A stretch of 64,000 nucleotides of DNA, taken from assembly GCA_018820205.1 (NCBI GenBank), contig JAHJOK010000075.1, positions 310,001 to 374,000 on the forward strand, read 5' to 3'. The notes beneath the pieces were generated by a model. It saw only the letters and a program-made list of their open reading frames with translations. It did no database searches and was not told the DNA's origin. Source of the DNA: Alphaproteobacteria bacterium. GTDB lineage: Bacteria; Pseudomonadota; Alphaproteobacteria; Caulobacterales; Caulobacteraceae. Made by a program: the position numbers and the translations under genes. Of the stretch, positions 51,341-59,628 are shown piece by piece (the stretch's first letter is position 1; each line of letters begins with the position of its first letter).

Positions 51341-53224
51341 CTAGGTCGGGCCGTCGATGCTGGGGGGAGGGGCGGGCTCGGCGAACCGGGCCGTCATCGA
51401 CAGTCCGCAGGCCAGGATCAGGCACACGGCCGCGCCCGCCGCCAGGGTGGCCTTGCCGTTCGGCGCCAGCGGCCGGACGAACAACAGGACCAGCAGGGCC
51501 ATCAGCGCCAGAACCCCGGGCAGGTCCATGCCGACGCCCAGGAAGACGGGATGGGCCAGGGTCACGATCCAGGCGCCGCCCAGCACCGTCGCGATCGCCG
51601 CCGGAACCATCGGCCGCCATCCTTCCAGCCGGGCCCCGACCAGGGCGCAGATCGCCGCCGCCAGCGCCGCGACCAGACCCGGCCACACCAGGATGGACGC
51701 CGCCTCGGGCGCCGCGCCCTGCGCCGCGCAGCCCAGCAGGAAGATCAGGGCGATCAGACCCAGCCAGCCGCCCCAGACGGTGCGTGGCGCGCTCTGGCTC
51801 CACAAGGACAGCGCGATGGCCAGAATCCCTGCGCCCATCACCACCGGATCGAACCCGCCCAGCGCGATGCTCGCCGCCACGCCTGCGACGATGACGCCCG
51901 ACAGCAGTCGAGGGCCCAAGGCCGCGCGACCGGCCAGGGCGGCCAGGGCCACGGCCAGCACCGCCAGCGAAGCGCCCGCCTCCATCCACGGCAGACGGCG
52001 CAGAAGCGTGTAGTAGGTGTCGGCGGACTCGGCCCGCGCCGCCAGCGGTCCGGCCAGCACCCGAACGCCGTGGCTCACGACCACGCCCGTGGCCAGCAAC
52101 CACACCCCCGACAGCATGCCGCGCCCCACGTCGGCGACGCTCAGTCGCGTGGCGTGGCGCGCACCCCAGGCGGCGAAGGCCCCCAGAGCCGCCGTGATCG
52201 CCAGCAGCGTCCAGCCAAGGCTGGCCGAATGGACGATGAATATCCGACCCAGATAGTCGCCATAGACGGCGTTCCGGCCCGCCGTCGGCAGGGTCTCGGC
52301 TCGCAGCAAGGCGTCGGTCGTCTCCAGCGCCTGCGATCCGATATGCTGGAGCGCGCCCTGATCCAGGTTTTCCGGCGTGGCGGTCGCCGAATGATACTGG
52401 GACGGTCGGCCGATGAAGGCGAAATTGACCCCGCCGACGCCCCGGTTCTTCGGGATGGTGAAGTCGGTGCCGTTCGGCATGGTCTCATAGACGAAGATCG
52501 ACAGGGAGGTGGAGGTCGCGCCGCCGTCCGCTCGCCGGGCCGCGCCGGTGAACAGGTCGATCGTTTCGGCGTTGCCGCGTCCGGTTTCGAACATCATGGC
52601 CCGGCCGCCGCCGCCCCGCGCCTCCAGATTGACCACGGCGCCGATCCGGTCCCTCAGCGGATGCTCGGAAAAGAAGATGCGCGCCCCGTCCAGGTTCAGT
52701 TCCTCGGAATCCGTCAACAGGACCACCAGGGTCCGGTCCGCACCGCCGCGCGCCCGGATCGCCCGCGCCGCCTCCAGCACGGCAGCGACCCCGGCCCCGT
52801 CGTCTGCCGCTCCGGGCGAGTCCCAGGCGCTGTCGTAGTGGGCCATCATCAGCACCATCGCGGCGGACGGGTCGGCGCCGGGCAGGACGCCGACAATGTT
52901 GACAGCCTGGTTGTTCGCCGCCGCCGGATCGCCGCCCCAGCGAGCCAGTCGCGTGACAGCCTCGGGCGACATGGCCCCGGCCTGAAGCGCGGGGTTCAGG
53001 CCCAGCGCCCCCATCCGGCCGAACAGATAGTCCCTGACGCGGGTGTGGTCGGCGGACCCGACGGGGTGGGGTCTGACCCCGATCACGCGCACATCGGTCA
53101 TGGCCCGGGCCGCCGAGAACTGGGCGGCGGGCGCGTCGCTCCCGCGCGGCGATGGAACCTGCAACGCCCAGACGCCGATCAGCAACGCGACGGCCAGAGA
53201 GCCGATAAACAAAGCCCAACGCAT
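51341..53224 (-). CDS. M28-family peptidase with C-terminal membrane domain
   Basis: About 627 residues. The first half is an M28 zinc aminopeptidase: AHYDSAWDSPGAADDGAGVAAVLE (His and bridging Asp), LTDSEELNLDGA (Glu pair), and IGRPSQYHSATATPENLD (last His). The second half has about seven hydrophobic segments, as in Fxna-like membrane M28 proteins. ATGs at 53227 and 53224 are adjacent; the second has better spacing from GGGGG. The active site is probably periplasmic. Confidence 0.9.
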   Translation of the reverse strand: MRWALFIGSLAVALLIGVWALQVPSPRGSDAPAAQFSAARAMTDVRVIGVRPHPVGSADHTRVRDYLFGRMGALGLNPALQAGAMSPEAVTRLARWGGDPAAANNQAVNIVGVLPGADPSAAMVLMMAHYDSAWDSPGAADDGAGVAAVLEAARAIRARGGADRTLVVLLTDSEELNLDGARIFFSEHPLRDRIGAVVNLEARGGGGRAMMFETGRGNAETIDLFTGAARRADGGATSTSLSIFVYETMPNGTDFTIPKNRGVGGVNFAFIGRPSQYHSATATPENLDQGALQHIGSQALETTDALLRAETLPTAGRNAVYGDYLGRIFIVHSASLGWTLLAITAALGAFAAWGARHATRLSVADVGRGMLSGVWLLATGVVVSHGVRVLAGPLAARAESADTYYTLLRRLPWMEAGASLAVLAVALAALAGRAALGPRLLSGVIVAGVAASIALGGFDPVVMGAGILAIALSLWSQSAPRTVWGGWLGLIALIFLLGCAAQGAAPEAASILVWPGLVAALAAAICALVGARLEGWRPMVPAAIATVLGGAWIVTLAHPVFLGVGMDLPGVLALMALLVLLFVRPLAPNGKATLAAGAAVCLILACGLSMTARFAEPAPPPSIDGPT

Positions 53225-53249
53225 CATGATCCCCCAATCAAATGCCGCG

Positions 53250-53370
53250 TCCTCGGGCTTGACCCGAGGACCGGACGTTCCGGGCCCCGTACGGGAAGAG
53301 GGCCCACGGGTCGCGTCTCATCCGTCCGCCTTGCGTGCGGACAATCCGATCCTCGGGTCAAGCCCGAGGA
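53250..53370. repeat. Pair of inverted intergenic palindromes
   Basis: TCCTCGGG-CTTGA-CCCGAGGA (53250-53270) and TCCTCGGG-TCAAG-CCCGAGGA (53350-53370): the same palindrome in both orientations, with the loop sequence reversed. About 79 bases of GC-rich unique sequence lie between. A dispersed intergenic repeat type in this group of bacteria, as far as I recall. Confidence 0.75.
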
Positions 53371-53385
53371 TGACGATTGAAAGCT

Positions 53386-54201
53386 TCAGGCCGCGCGGCT
53401 GACGGCCGAGGGCGCCTTGACGAACAGGCCGCGACGTCCGTTCACCGGCCTGAAGGCGACGGTGTCGGCATCGATACGCTCGTCGGCGCCCAGGACCAGG
53501 ACGCCGTCATCGACCAGCCGCCGTTCGAGCCCGTCGACGACCTGGCCGCGTTTCTGCGGGTCCATCTCGCCCAGCACGTTGCGGCAGAAGATCACGTCGA
53601 ACCGGGCGGCGTCCGCCGGCGGGTCGAGCAGATTGTGGCGGGCGAACCGGACGGCGTCGCGCAGGGCCGGCTTGGTCACCCAGGCCTCGTCCGCCGGGTC
53701 GAACCAGTTCAGCATCTTGCGGGCCGACAGGCCGCGCTGGATCTCGAAGGCCGTGTAGACCCCCGACCGCCCGCGATCCACGGCGCGTTGCGACAGGTCC
53801 GTGGCCACGATCTCGGCGTTCGCGCCGGCGTCCAGCGCCCCCATGGCCAGGGAATAGGGTTCCTGACCGTTCGAGCATCCGGCCGACCAGACCCGCACCA
53901 GACCCTCGGGCCGGGCCCGTCCGATGGCGGGCAAAAGCTCGTTGGCGAAGGTGTCGAAAATCGCCCGGTCGCGACGGAACCAGGTTTCCGGGTTCAGCAA
54001 GGCCTCGATCACCGCCCAGCCCAGGCTGGCGACCGGCTTGGCCCACAGGCTGGCCAGCATGTCATCGACGCCGTCGAAGCCCTCGCGGCGGGCGACGGGG
54101 GTCAGGCGATGCTCGGCCAGATGAATCCGGTCGCGGCCCAGCCGAAAGCCGGCGCGCGACGCCATCAGGGCCTGCAAACGATCGAAGTCGTCCTGGGTCA
54201 T
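53386..54201 (-). CDS. cheR: CheR-type MCP methyltransferase
   Basis: S-adenosylmethionine-dependent methyltransferase of chemoreceptor glutamates, 271 residues. The N-terminal helical domain is followed by the SAM motif VWSAGCSNGQEPYSLAM and by FDVIFCRNVLGEM. The gene stands apart from a chemotaxis cluster, downstream of a receiver protein and chpT. I recall the same order (chpT, receiver, cheR) in Caulobacter. Target receptor unknown. Confidence 0.93.
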   Translation of the reverse strand: MTQDDFDRLQALMASRAGFRLGRDRIHLAEHRLTPVARREGFDGVDDMLASLWAKPVASLGWAVIEALLNPETWFRRDRAIFDTFANELLPAIGRARPEGLVRVWSAGCSNGQEPYSLAMGALDAGANAEIVATDLSQRAVDRGRSGVYTAFEIQRGLSARKMLNWFDPADEAWVTKPALRDAVRFARHNLLDPPADAARFDVIFCRNVLGEMDPQKRGQVVDGLERRLVDDGVLVLGADERIDADTVAFRPVNGRRGLFVKAPSAVSRAA

Positions 54202-54233
54202 GACAGGGATACGGCGCGGGACATGGCGTGGCT

Positions 54234-54605
54234 TCAGACCGCTCCGACTTCAGACAGTTTGGCGTGCAGAATTTCGCTGTCGAACGGCTTCATCACATAG
54301 TCGTCCGCCCCGGCCGACAGGGCCTCGGCGATGCGGTCGGGCGCGGTTTCGATGGTGCAGAACAGCACCTTGGGCTTGTCGCCCCCGGGCTGGGCGCGCA
54401 GCCGACGCAGAAACGTCAGTCCGTCCATCACCGGCATGTTCCAGTCCAGAATGACCACGTCGGGCATCAATCCGGCGCAATAGGACAGGGCCTCGACCCC
54501 GTCGGCGGCCTCGTCGACCTCGAAGCCCAGCCCCTCCACGATCCGGCGCGCGACCTTGCGGATGATCCGGCTGTCATCGACGATGAGGCAGGTGCGAACG
54601 TCCAA
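54234..54605 (-). CDS. CheY-like single-domain response regulator
   Basis: 123-residue stand-alone receiver domain. Asp10/Asp11 (LIVDDSR), phospho-acceptor Asp54 (VILDWNMPVMDG) and Lys106 (DYVMKPFDS) are all present. The start codon is a TTG at 54605 with GGGAGA six bases upstream. A CtrA-like box lies about 60 bases upstream. Neighbours are chpT and cheR. Possible partners are ChpT or CckA, but this is untested; DivK and CpdR are related single-domain proteins. Confidence 0.92.
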   Translation of the reverse strand: MDVRTCLIVDDSRIIRKVARRIVEGLGFEVDEAADGVEALSYCAGLMPDVVILDWNMPVMDGLTFLRRLRAQPGGDKPKVLFCTIETAPDRIAEALSAGADDYVMKPFDSEILHAKLSEVGAV

Positions 54606-54664
54606 GGTCTTCTCCCAGCAGCCGCAATCCCCGGCGCTTCGCTGCCTATAATCGGCCCCGGGCG

Positions 54665-54680
54665 GTTAACGAGCCGTTGG
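54665..54680 (-). promoter_or_regulatory. Possible CtrA box before the receiver gene
   Basis: On the minus strand CCAAC-GGCTCG-TTAAC: one half is perfect, the other three of five. It closely resembles the fliQ box (CTAAC-GGTCCA-TTAAC). It sits in the gap between chpT and the receiver gene. Confidence 0.45.
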
Positions 54681-54689
54681 TATCTTGGA

Positions 54690-55367
54690 TTAAGACGGCA
54701 TCCGAGCGGTGATCTCGACCCGTCCGTCCGTGACGTCCACGTCCAGCGTTCCGCCCGCGTCCCGTGCGGTCAGCCACAACCAGAAGGGCTGGATCCACTG
54801 GCCCGCCAGTCCCTCGCTCAGACGCCGGCCGGCCAGTCCCTCCGTCGCCTCGGGCTTCAGCCGCGCCCGCGCGCCCTCGGCCACGCCCTCGATCACGACA
54901 TCTGTCCCGTCGCGGCGGGTGGACACCACCGCCGTCCCGCCGGACGGCAGGGCCGCCACGGTCAGATAGGCCAGGTTGACCAGGGCCCGCGCCGCCGGCT
55001 TGGCGAAATCCCTACCGTCCAGGCGCCATTCCAGCGTGGCCCGCCCCCCTGCGACCACGCCGTCGACCAGGGCCGTCAGCTCATCGCCCGTGAACCGCTC
55101 GCTGGTCGTCGCCGCCCCGAAGGCCACGCGGCAGAACTGGACCAGGGCGACCATCTTTTTCGCGCTGTCGGTGATCAGCGACAGGGCGTCGTCGCGCATG
55201 TCCTGGGCGGTCGGGTCGTTCAGCAGGTCCAGCCCTGACATGATCGCGCCCGACGGGCTGATGAAGTCGTGGCACAGCTTGGCGGCGATCAGACTGGCCA
55301 GTTCCGGGCCGTCCGTGGCGAAGTCCGTGGCGGGGTCGCGGGCGGGGGCGAAGGCGGCGTCGGTCAT
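54690..55367 (-). CDS. chpT: Cell-cycle histidine phosphotransferase ChpT
   Basis: 225-residue phosphotransferase that passes phosphate from CckA to CtrA and CpdR. The phospho-His is His33 in AAKLCHDFISPSGA, the same residue number as in Caulobacter ChpT. TAQDMRDDALSLI and CRVAFGA follow, then a degenerate ATPase-like domain without ATP motifs. Complete gene. Together with cckA and the CtrA boxes it shows that the CckA-ChpT-CtrA relay is encoded here in intact form, except ctrA itself. Confidence 0.94.
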   Translation of the reverse strand: MTDAAFAPARDPATDFATDGPELASLIAAKLCHDFISPSGAIMSGLDLLNDPTAQDMRDDALSLITDSAKKMVALVQFCRVAFGAATTSERFTGDELTALVDGVVAGGRATLEWRLDGRDFAKPAARALVNLAYLTVAALPSGGTAVVSTRRDGTDVVIEGVAEGARARLKPEATEGLAGRRLSEGLAGQWIQPFWLWLTARDAGGTLDVDVTDGRVEITARMPS

Positions 55368-55456
55368 GCGCAGGGTCCGGCGTTGCAGAAATCCTCGCCA
55401 CGCTGGCGTGATTTGCTGCTTCGCGAAACCGCCCCGGATCAGCTATCCCCCCGCGC

Positions 55457-56239
55457 ATGAGTGACAAGCTGTCGATCGATCTCGCCTCCGGGGCCCTGCA
55501 CGACGGTCTGGCCGAGATTGCCGAAGAGGCGTCGATGCTGATTCTGCCCTATTGGCGCAGCGGCGCGGAGGTCTTCACCAAGGCCGACGACAGCCCGGTC
55601 ACCCTGGCCGATCAGGCGGCCGAGACCCTGATCCTGACGCGGCTCGCGGCCCTGTATCCCGATGTTCAGGCCGTGGCCGAGGAACAGTCGGAGGCGCATG
55701 GCAAACCCGACCGGGCCGCCGACCGGTTCTGGCTGATCGACCCGCTGGACGGCACCAAGGGATTCATCGCGGGAAAGGAAAGTTTCACCGTCAACATCGC
55801 CCTGATCGAGGGCAGCCGGCCGATCGCGGGCGTGGTCTCGGCCCCCGCCACGGCCACGACCTGGCGCACCGGACCGGGCGGGGGCGCCCAGATGCGCCGC
55901 TTCGGCGAGGCCTGGCGCTCCATCCAGGTCCGTGACCGTTCCGAGGGCCGCGTGGCCCTGCTCAGCCACGGCGTCAGCGACGAGGAAGCGCCCCGTCTGT
56001 GCTCGCGCCACGGCTGCACCGACTGGCAGGGCATGGATTCCTCGATCAAATTCTGCCTGATCGCCGAGGGCCGCTTCGACGCCTATCCCCGCACCGGCCC
56101 GACCATGGAATGGGACACCGCCGCCGGCCAGGCGGTGCTTGAGGCGGCCGGCGGCCGCGTGCTGGGGCCGGACGGCGCGCCGCTGGCCTACGGCAAGCCG
56201 GGGTTTCGCAACGGCGCCTTCGTGGCGATGGGCGGGTAG
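55457..56239 (+). CDS. Inositol-monophosphatase family phosphatase (CysQ/HisN-like)
   Basis: 260-residue Mg-dependent phosphatase. Metal-binding motifs are EEQSE (about 74-78), DPLDGTKGF (about 94-102) and EWDTAAGQAVLEAAGG (about 221-236). The family includes 3'(2'),5'-bisphosphate nucleotidase (CysQ), histidinol phosphatase (HisN) and IMPase. The DGTKGFI and GGR details favour CysQ, but I do not assign it firmly. Confidence 0.85.
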   Translation: MSDKLSIDLASGALHDGLAEIAEEASMLILPYWRSGAEVFTKADDSPVTLADQAAETLILTRLAALYPDVQAVAEEQSEAHGKPDRAADRFWLIDPLDGTKGFIAGKESFTVNIALIEGSRPIAGVVSAPATATTWRTGPGGGAQMRRFGEAWRSIQVRDRSEGRVALLSHGVSDEEAPRLCSRHGCTDWQGMDSSIKFCLIAEGRFDAYPRTGPTMEWDTAAGQAVLEAAGGRVLGPDGAPLAYGKPGFRNGAFVAMGG

Positions 56240-56552
56240 GGCGTCGCAAAGCGGCCGCTGCTGACGTCCGGTATGGGTGGTTATGAGACGTTAGAGCCGG
56301 AGAGAGATTGCGTAGACGGCCACTATGGCTGCGATGATGAGCAAGCCCCAAAAACCGCACCCATGCGGTTTCCGACGCCACTCGGGTTGCTCGTCGGGCA
56401 TTACTGCTCCTCCAGAGACCATTCAGTAGCGGGTGACACGCGAAGTCCGCAATGGGTCGAAACCAGACTTGGCCACCGGGCCGGAAAGCGGACGTTCGAC
56501 CCGCACCCCGAAAGCAGACCTTCCCGACTGCGGGTAGGGGTGGGAAGCGGAC
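56240..56552. repeat. Degenerate AAAGCGGAC repeat patch
   Basis: Several imperfect units containing AAAGCGG / GAAGCGGAC: CAAAGCGG at 56247, GGAAAGCGGACGTTCGACC at 56482, CGAAAGCAGACCTTCC at 56509 and GGGAAGCGGACC at 56542. An inverted TCCGCTTTGGG lies at 56971 on the far side of the next gene. Apart from the small ORF at 56291-56401 nothing coding is supported. Confidence 0.5.
56291..56401 (-). CDS. Small single-span membrane protein (36 aa)
   Basis: ATG at 56401 directly behind TGGAGGAG (five-base spacing), 36 codons, TAA at 56291. A charged N-terminus (PDEQPEWRRKPH) is followed by a single hydrophobic helix (GFWGLLIIAAIVAVYAI, about 16-32). Too short for family assignment, but the ribosome binding site and clean transmembrane pattern make it a plausible gene. 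Confidence 0.55.
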   Translation of the reverse strand: MPDEQPEWRRKPHGCGFWGLLIIAAIVAVYAISLRL

Positions 56553-56942
56553 CTATCTCGTCTGGGTCTCAGCGAAGTATCTTTCGATGAGGACGACATC
56601 TTCGGGGGACCAGCCGTTCCGATCTTCATTCGAGATTATCGAGCGGAGGTCGCGCTCAAACTTCTCCCTTATCCAGTCTCGCCTGAGGGCATCGGGACGC
56701 ATGGTGAATGTGTGTAGCGGCCAAGAGGCCGCCGACCTGTGAGCCGCTGTCACAATGGCCCAGTGCATGTTCGTAAATAAGACTTTGCAAGGGTGGCCCT
56801 CGAAACGTTGCGTAACCTCCTCGCTCAAATCCACCAAGCCGAGCACCATGTGGCCCTGTCTTGGAAGCCGCCTTATCCGAAGCGCAAACCTTGGCGGCCA
56901 TGCAGATAGAGCCTCCTCAAGAATCTGATCGAACCCTGTCAT
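56553..56942 (-). CDS. Hypothetical protein (129 aa)
   Basis: Not recognised. It contains a basic middle (LRRDWIREKFERDLRSI) and acidic C-terminus (SPEDVVLIERYF), mixed alpha/beta by appearance. It has visibly lower GC than its neighbours and no clear ribosome binding site, and it sits inside the repeat patch, so it may be a horizontally acquired orphan. Confidence 0.55.
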   Translation of the reverse strand: MTGFDQILEEALSAWPPRFALRIRRLPRQGHMVLGLVDLSEEVTQRFEGHPCKVLFTNMHWAIVTAAHRSAASWPLHTFTMRPDALRRDWIREKFERDLRSIISNEDRNGWSPEDVVLIERYFAETQTR

Positions 56943-57029
56943 CCCGCCACTATAGAGGAGATCACCAAGGTCCGCTTTGGGTCGTCATCGGCCCTTCGCT
57001 CAGCCACCGAAAGCCGACGCTCTGCCCGG

Positions 57030-58286
57030 CTAAGCCCTGACCGACAGCCCCATCATCAGCCCCTTCGCCCGGTCCGCCAGCACCGGAACGCCGAACTCTC
57101 GCGCGGCCTCCGCCGCCTCGGCCAGCACGAAGGCGGCCTGGTCGGGTTCGCAGCCCAGAAGGTCGCTGCGGGCGATCATCAGGCGGGCCATGGCGATCTG
57201 GTCGACCGCCCATTCGACGGCCGTGGGGGCGCCGACGCGTTCGGCCAGGCGACGGCGGACGCGGGTCTCGATCCGGGTCAGGGCCACGACGTCGCCGCCG
57301 CTAGCCGCCGCGTCGATCTCGCGCGCGTTCAGCAGGTCCCCCGCCAGCGCGCCCAGAACCGTGCCGTGCCCGGCTATCAGCGCCTCGGCCTCGGCCAGCG
57401 GTTGCTCGGGCGTTTCGAGATCGGCCGCGCGGGCGACCTGGATGGCGGCCCAGTCCATCGGGCTGTGGTCGGGGGTGAACTGGTCGGCGGCGGCCTCGAA
57501 CATCGCGTGGCCGGCCTGCATCGCCGCCTTGTCGCCGGCCATCGCCGCCAGGGCCGACAGGCCGGCGCCGCACAGGGCCAGGGCGCGCGCGCGGGTCAGG
57601 GGCCGGGCGTCCGGCGACGAACTTTCGACCAGGGCGGTCAGGTCGCGCCCCGCCTGATCCAGCAGACGGGCGTCGCGCTGGAGAATGCCGCCCTCCAGCG
57701 CCAGGGCCGCGTTGTCCAGCCTCAGGTCGTCGGCCTCGACCGGATTGTGTTTCTGCAGCGCATGCAGGGCCGCATCCATCAGGGCGGCGGCGTCCATCCG
57801 GTCCGAGGCCTTCTCGCTCAGCCGCGCCTGACGGGCCCGCAGCCGCGCATAGACCCCGGCGCTGCAGGCCAGGGTCGCCAGTCGGCGGGGCGTCGTCGCT
57901 CGCACGCATTCGCCGGCCTCGACCAGGGCGTCGGGGTCGCCGAACAGGTCGAACCGCGTCATCAGGGCCATCGATCGCGCCAGCGCCGCCCAGGCCCGGT
58001 CATCCTCCGTCTTCGCAGCCTTCAGCGCGTCGTCGGCGGTGGTCAGGGCGCGGGTGATGCTGTCCGGCCAGCCGGTGCGCCGGGCGTGTTCGCGCCACAG
58101 CACCGAGGCCCGCCGCCAGGTCTGAGAGGGGTGTGCGCACGAGACGCGCCCGCCGTCGGTGGTCAGGGCCCTGGCCTCCAGCGCCAGCAGGTCGACGCCG
58201 ATCAGCTCCACCCAGCCCAGATCCTCGCTCTCGCGCGCCTGCACGAACAGCCGTCTCAGATCCTTGCCGAACTCGAACATGGCCAC
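57030..58286 (-). CDS. Hypothetical Ala-rich helical protein
   Basis: 418 residues, almost entirely alpha-helical by composition, with repeated 30-40 residue helical pairs rich in Ala and Leu (for example RALALCGAGLSALAAMAGDKAAM), suggesting a TPR-like solenoid. The start is the GTG at 58286, with GGAGA eight bases upstream; an ATG at 58280 is possible. No signal peptide or catalytic motif. Function unknown. Confidence 0.75.
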   Translation of the reverse strand: MAMFEFGKDLRRLFVQARESEDLGWVELIGVDLLALEARALTTDGGRVSCAHPSQTWRRASVLWREHARRTGWPDSITRALTTADDALKAAKTEDDRAWAALARSMALMTRFDLFGDPDALVEAGECVRATTPRRLATLACSAGVYARLRARQARLSEKASDRMDAAALMDAALHALQKHNPVEADDLRLDNAALALEGGILQRDARLLDQAGRDLTALVESSSPDARPLTRARALALCGAGLSALAAMAGDKAAMQAGHAMFEAAADQFTPDHSPMDWAAIQVARAADLETPEQPLAEAEALIAGHGTVLGALAGDLLNAREIDAAASGGDVVALTRIETRVRRRLAERVGAPTAVEWAVDQIAMARLMIARSDLLGCEPDQAAFVLAEAAEAAREFGVPVLADRAKGLMMGLSVRA

Positions 58287-58495
58287 GTCGAAAATCTCCG
58301 TCCGTCCCGCTTCGGGACCGTCTCAGGCGTTCCTTCCCTTGTCTAGCAAACCCGACGCCGCGATGCGGTTCCCGACGCGCGGGCTTCCACGTCCGCAGAC
58401 TGGCCCGAAATGCGGACCCGAAGGTCCGCGTCCCTGTTGCGCGCGATGGCTCCGGCGCCTACCTCCCGGCCTGACCGCAACAGCAGGTGTTCTCA

Positions 58496-59593
58496 ATGTC
58501 CTCCCTCTTCGACCCCATCGATCTCGGCGCCCTTCGTCTGAAGAACCACATCGCCATGGCCCCCCTGACCCGCAGCCGCGCGGTCGAGGGCGAAGTGCCG
58601 ACGCCGCTGGCCGTCGAATATTACGCCCAGCGCGCCTCGACCGGCCTGATCATCTCCGAGGCCACCCAGATCAGCCGTCAGGGTCAGGGTTATCCGAACA
58701 CGCCCGGCATCTTCACCGACGAACAGGTCGCCGGCTGGAAGCCGATCGTGGATGCCGTCCATGCCCGGGGCGGAACGATGGTCGCTCAGTTGTGGCACGT
58801 CGGCCGGGTTTCGATCCCCGACTATCAGCCCGATGGCGGTCAGGCCGTCGCCCCTTCGGCCATCGCTGCCGAAGGCCGGGCGATGAGGCCCGACTTCTCC
58901 ATGACCCCGTTCCAGACGCCGCGCGCCCTGACCGTGGACGAGATCCGGTCCATCGTCGCCGACTATGCCCACGCGGCCGAGATGGCGAAGAAGGCCGGCT
59001 TCGACGGGGTCGAGGTCCATGCCGCCAACGGCTATCTGATCGACCAATTCCTGAAAGACGGTTCGAACCAGCGCACCGACAGCTATGGCGGCTCGGTCGA
59101 GAACCGCAGCCGGTTCATGCTGGAGGTCGTCGCCGCCGTCGTCGCCGTGTGGGGCGCGGACCGGGTCGGCATCCGCCTGTCGCCGTCGAACGGCGCCAAT
59201 GGCACGAAGGATTCCGATCCCGCCGCGATCTTCCTGCATGCTGCGGCGGCGCTGAAGCCGTTCGGCCTGGCCTATCTGCACCTGATCGAGGGGGAGCCCG
59301 ACACCCCCATGTCGATCAAGGACGGCGCCCCGCAACTGGCCAAACCGATCCGCGAGGCCTTTGGCGGCCCGGTCATGCTGAACGGCGGTCTGACCCGCGA
59401 ACTGGCCGAAAAGGCCATCGCCGAAGGCCGCGCTGACCTGATCAGCTCGGGCGTGCCTGTCCTGTCCAATCCCGATCTGGTCGAACGCTGGAAACGGAAT
59501 GCGCCCCTGAACGCCCCCGACAAGGCGACGTTCTACGGCGGCGGCGCCAAGGGTTACACGGACTATCCGACGCTGGAGACGGTCGAGGCCTGA
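58496..59593 (+). CDS. Old Yellow Enzyme family NADH:flavin oxidoreductase
   Basis: FMN-dependent ene-reductase of 365 residues, NemA/xenobiotic-reductase-like: AMAPLTRSRAVEGEVPT at the N-terminus, LWHVGRVS, then the substrate-binding His/Asn pair in VHAANGYLIDQFLKDGSN and the catalytic Tyr in TDSYGGSVENR. Reduces activated C=C bonds of enones or nitro compounds. The ATG at 58496 fits the family start; a GTG nine bases upstream is less likely. A hairpin at 59604-59630 (stem GACCCGGCCGG, no T run) follows the stop. Confidence 0.92.
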   Translation: MSSLFDPIDLGALRLKNHIAMAPLTRSRAVEGEVPTPLAVEYYAQRASTGLIISEATQISRQGQGYPNTPGIFTDEQVAGWKPIVDAVHARGGTMVAQLWHVGRVSIPDYQPDGGQAVAPSAIAAEGRAMRPDFSMTPFQTPRALTVDEIRSIVADYAHAAEMAKKAGFDGVEVHAANGYLIDQFLKDGSNQRTDSYGGSVENRSRFMLEVVAAVVAVWGADRVGIRLSPSNGANGTKDSDPAAIFLHAAAALKPFGLAYLHLIEGEPDTPMSIKDGAPQLAKPIREAFGGPVMLNGGLTRELAEKAIAEGRADLISSGVPVLSNPDLVERWKRNAPLNAPDKATFYGGGAKGYTDYPTLETVEA

Positions 59594-59628
59594 TCGTCTT
59601 TCCGACCCGGCCGGTTTCGCCGGTCGGG

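Noticed and set aside
50672-53380. 902-codon open frame on the plus strand
   Set aside because: Antisense to the DUF1223 and M28 genes; the product is repeated Gln/Gly/Arg without domains.
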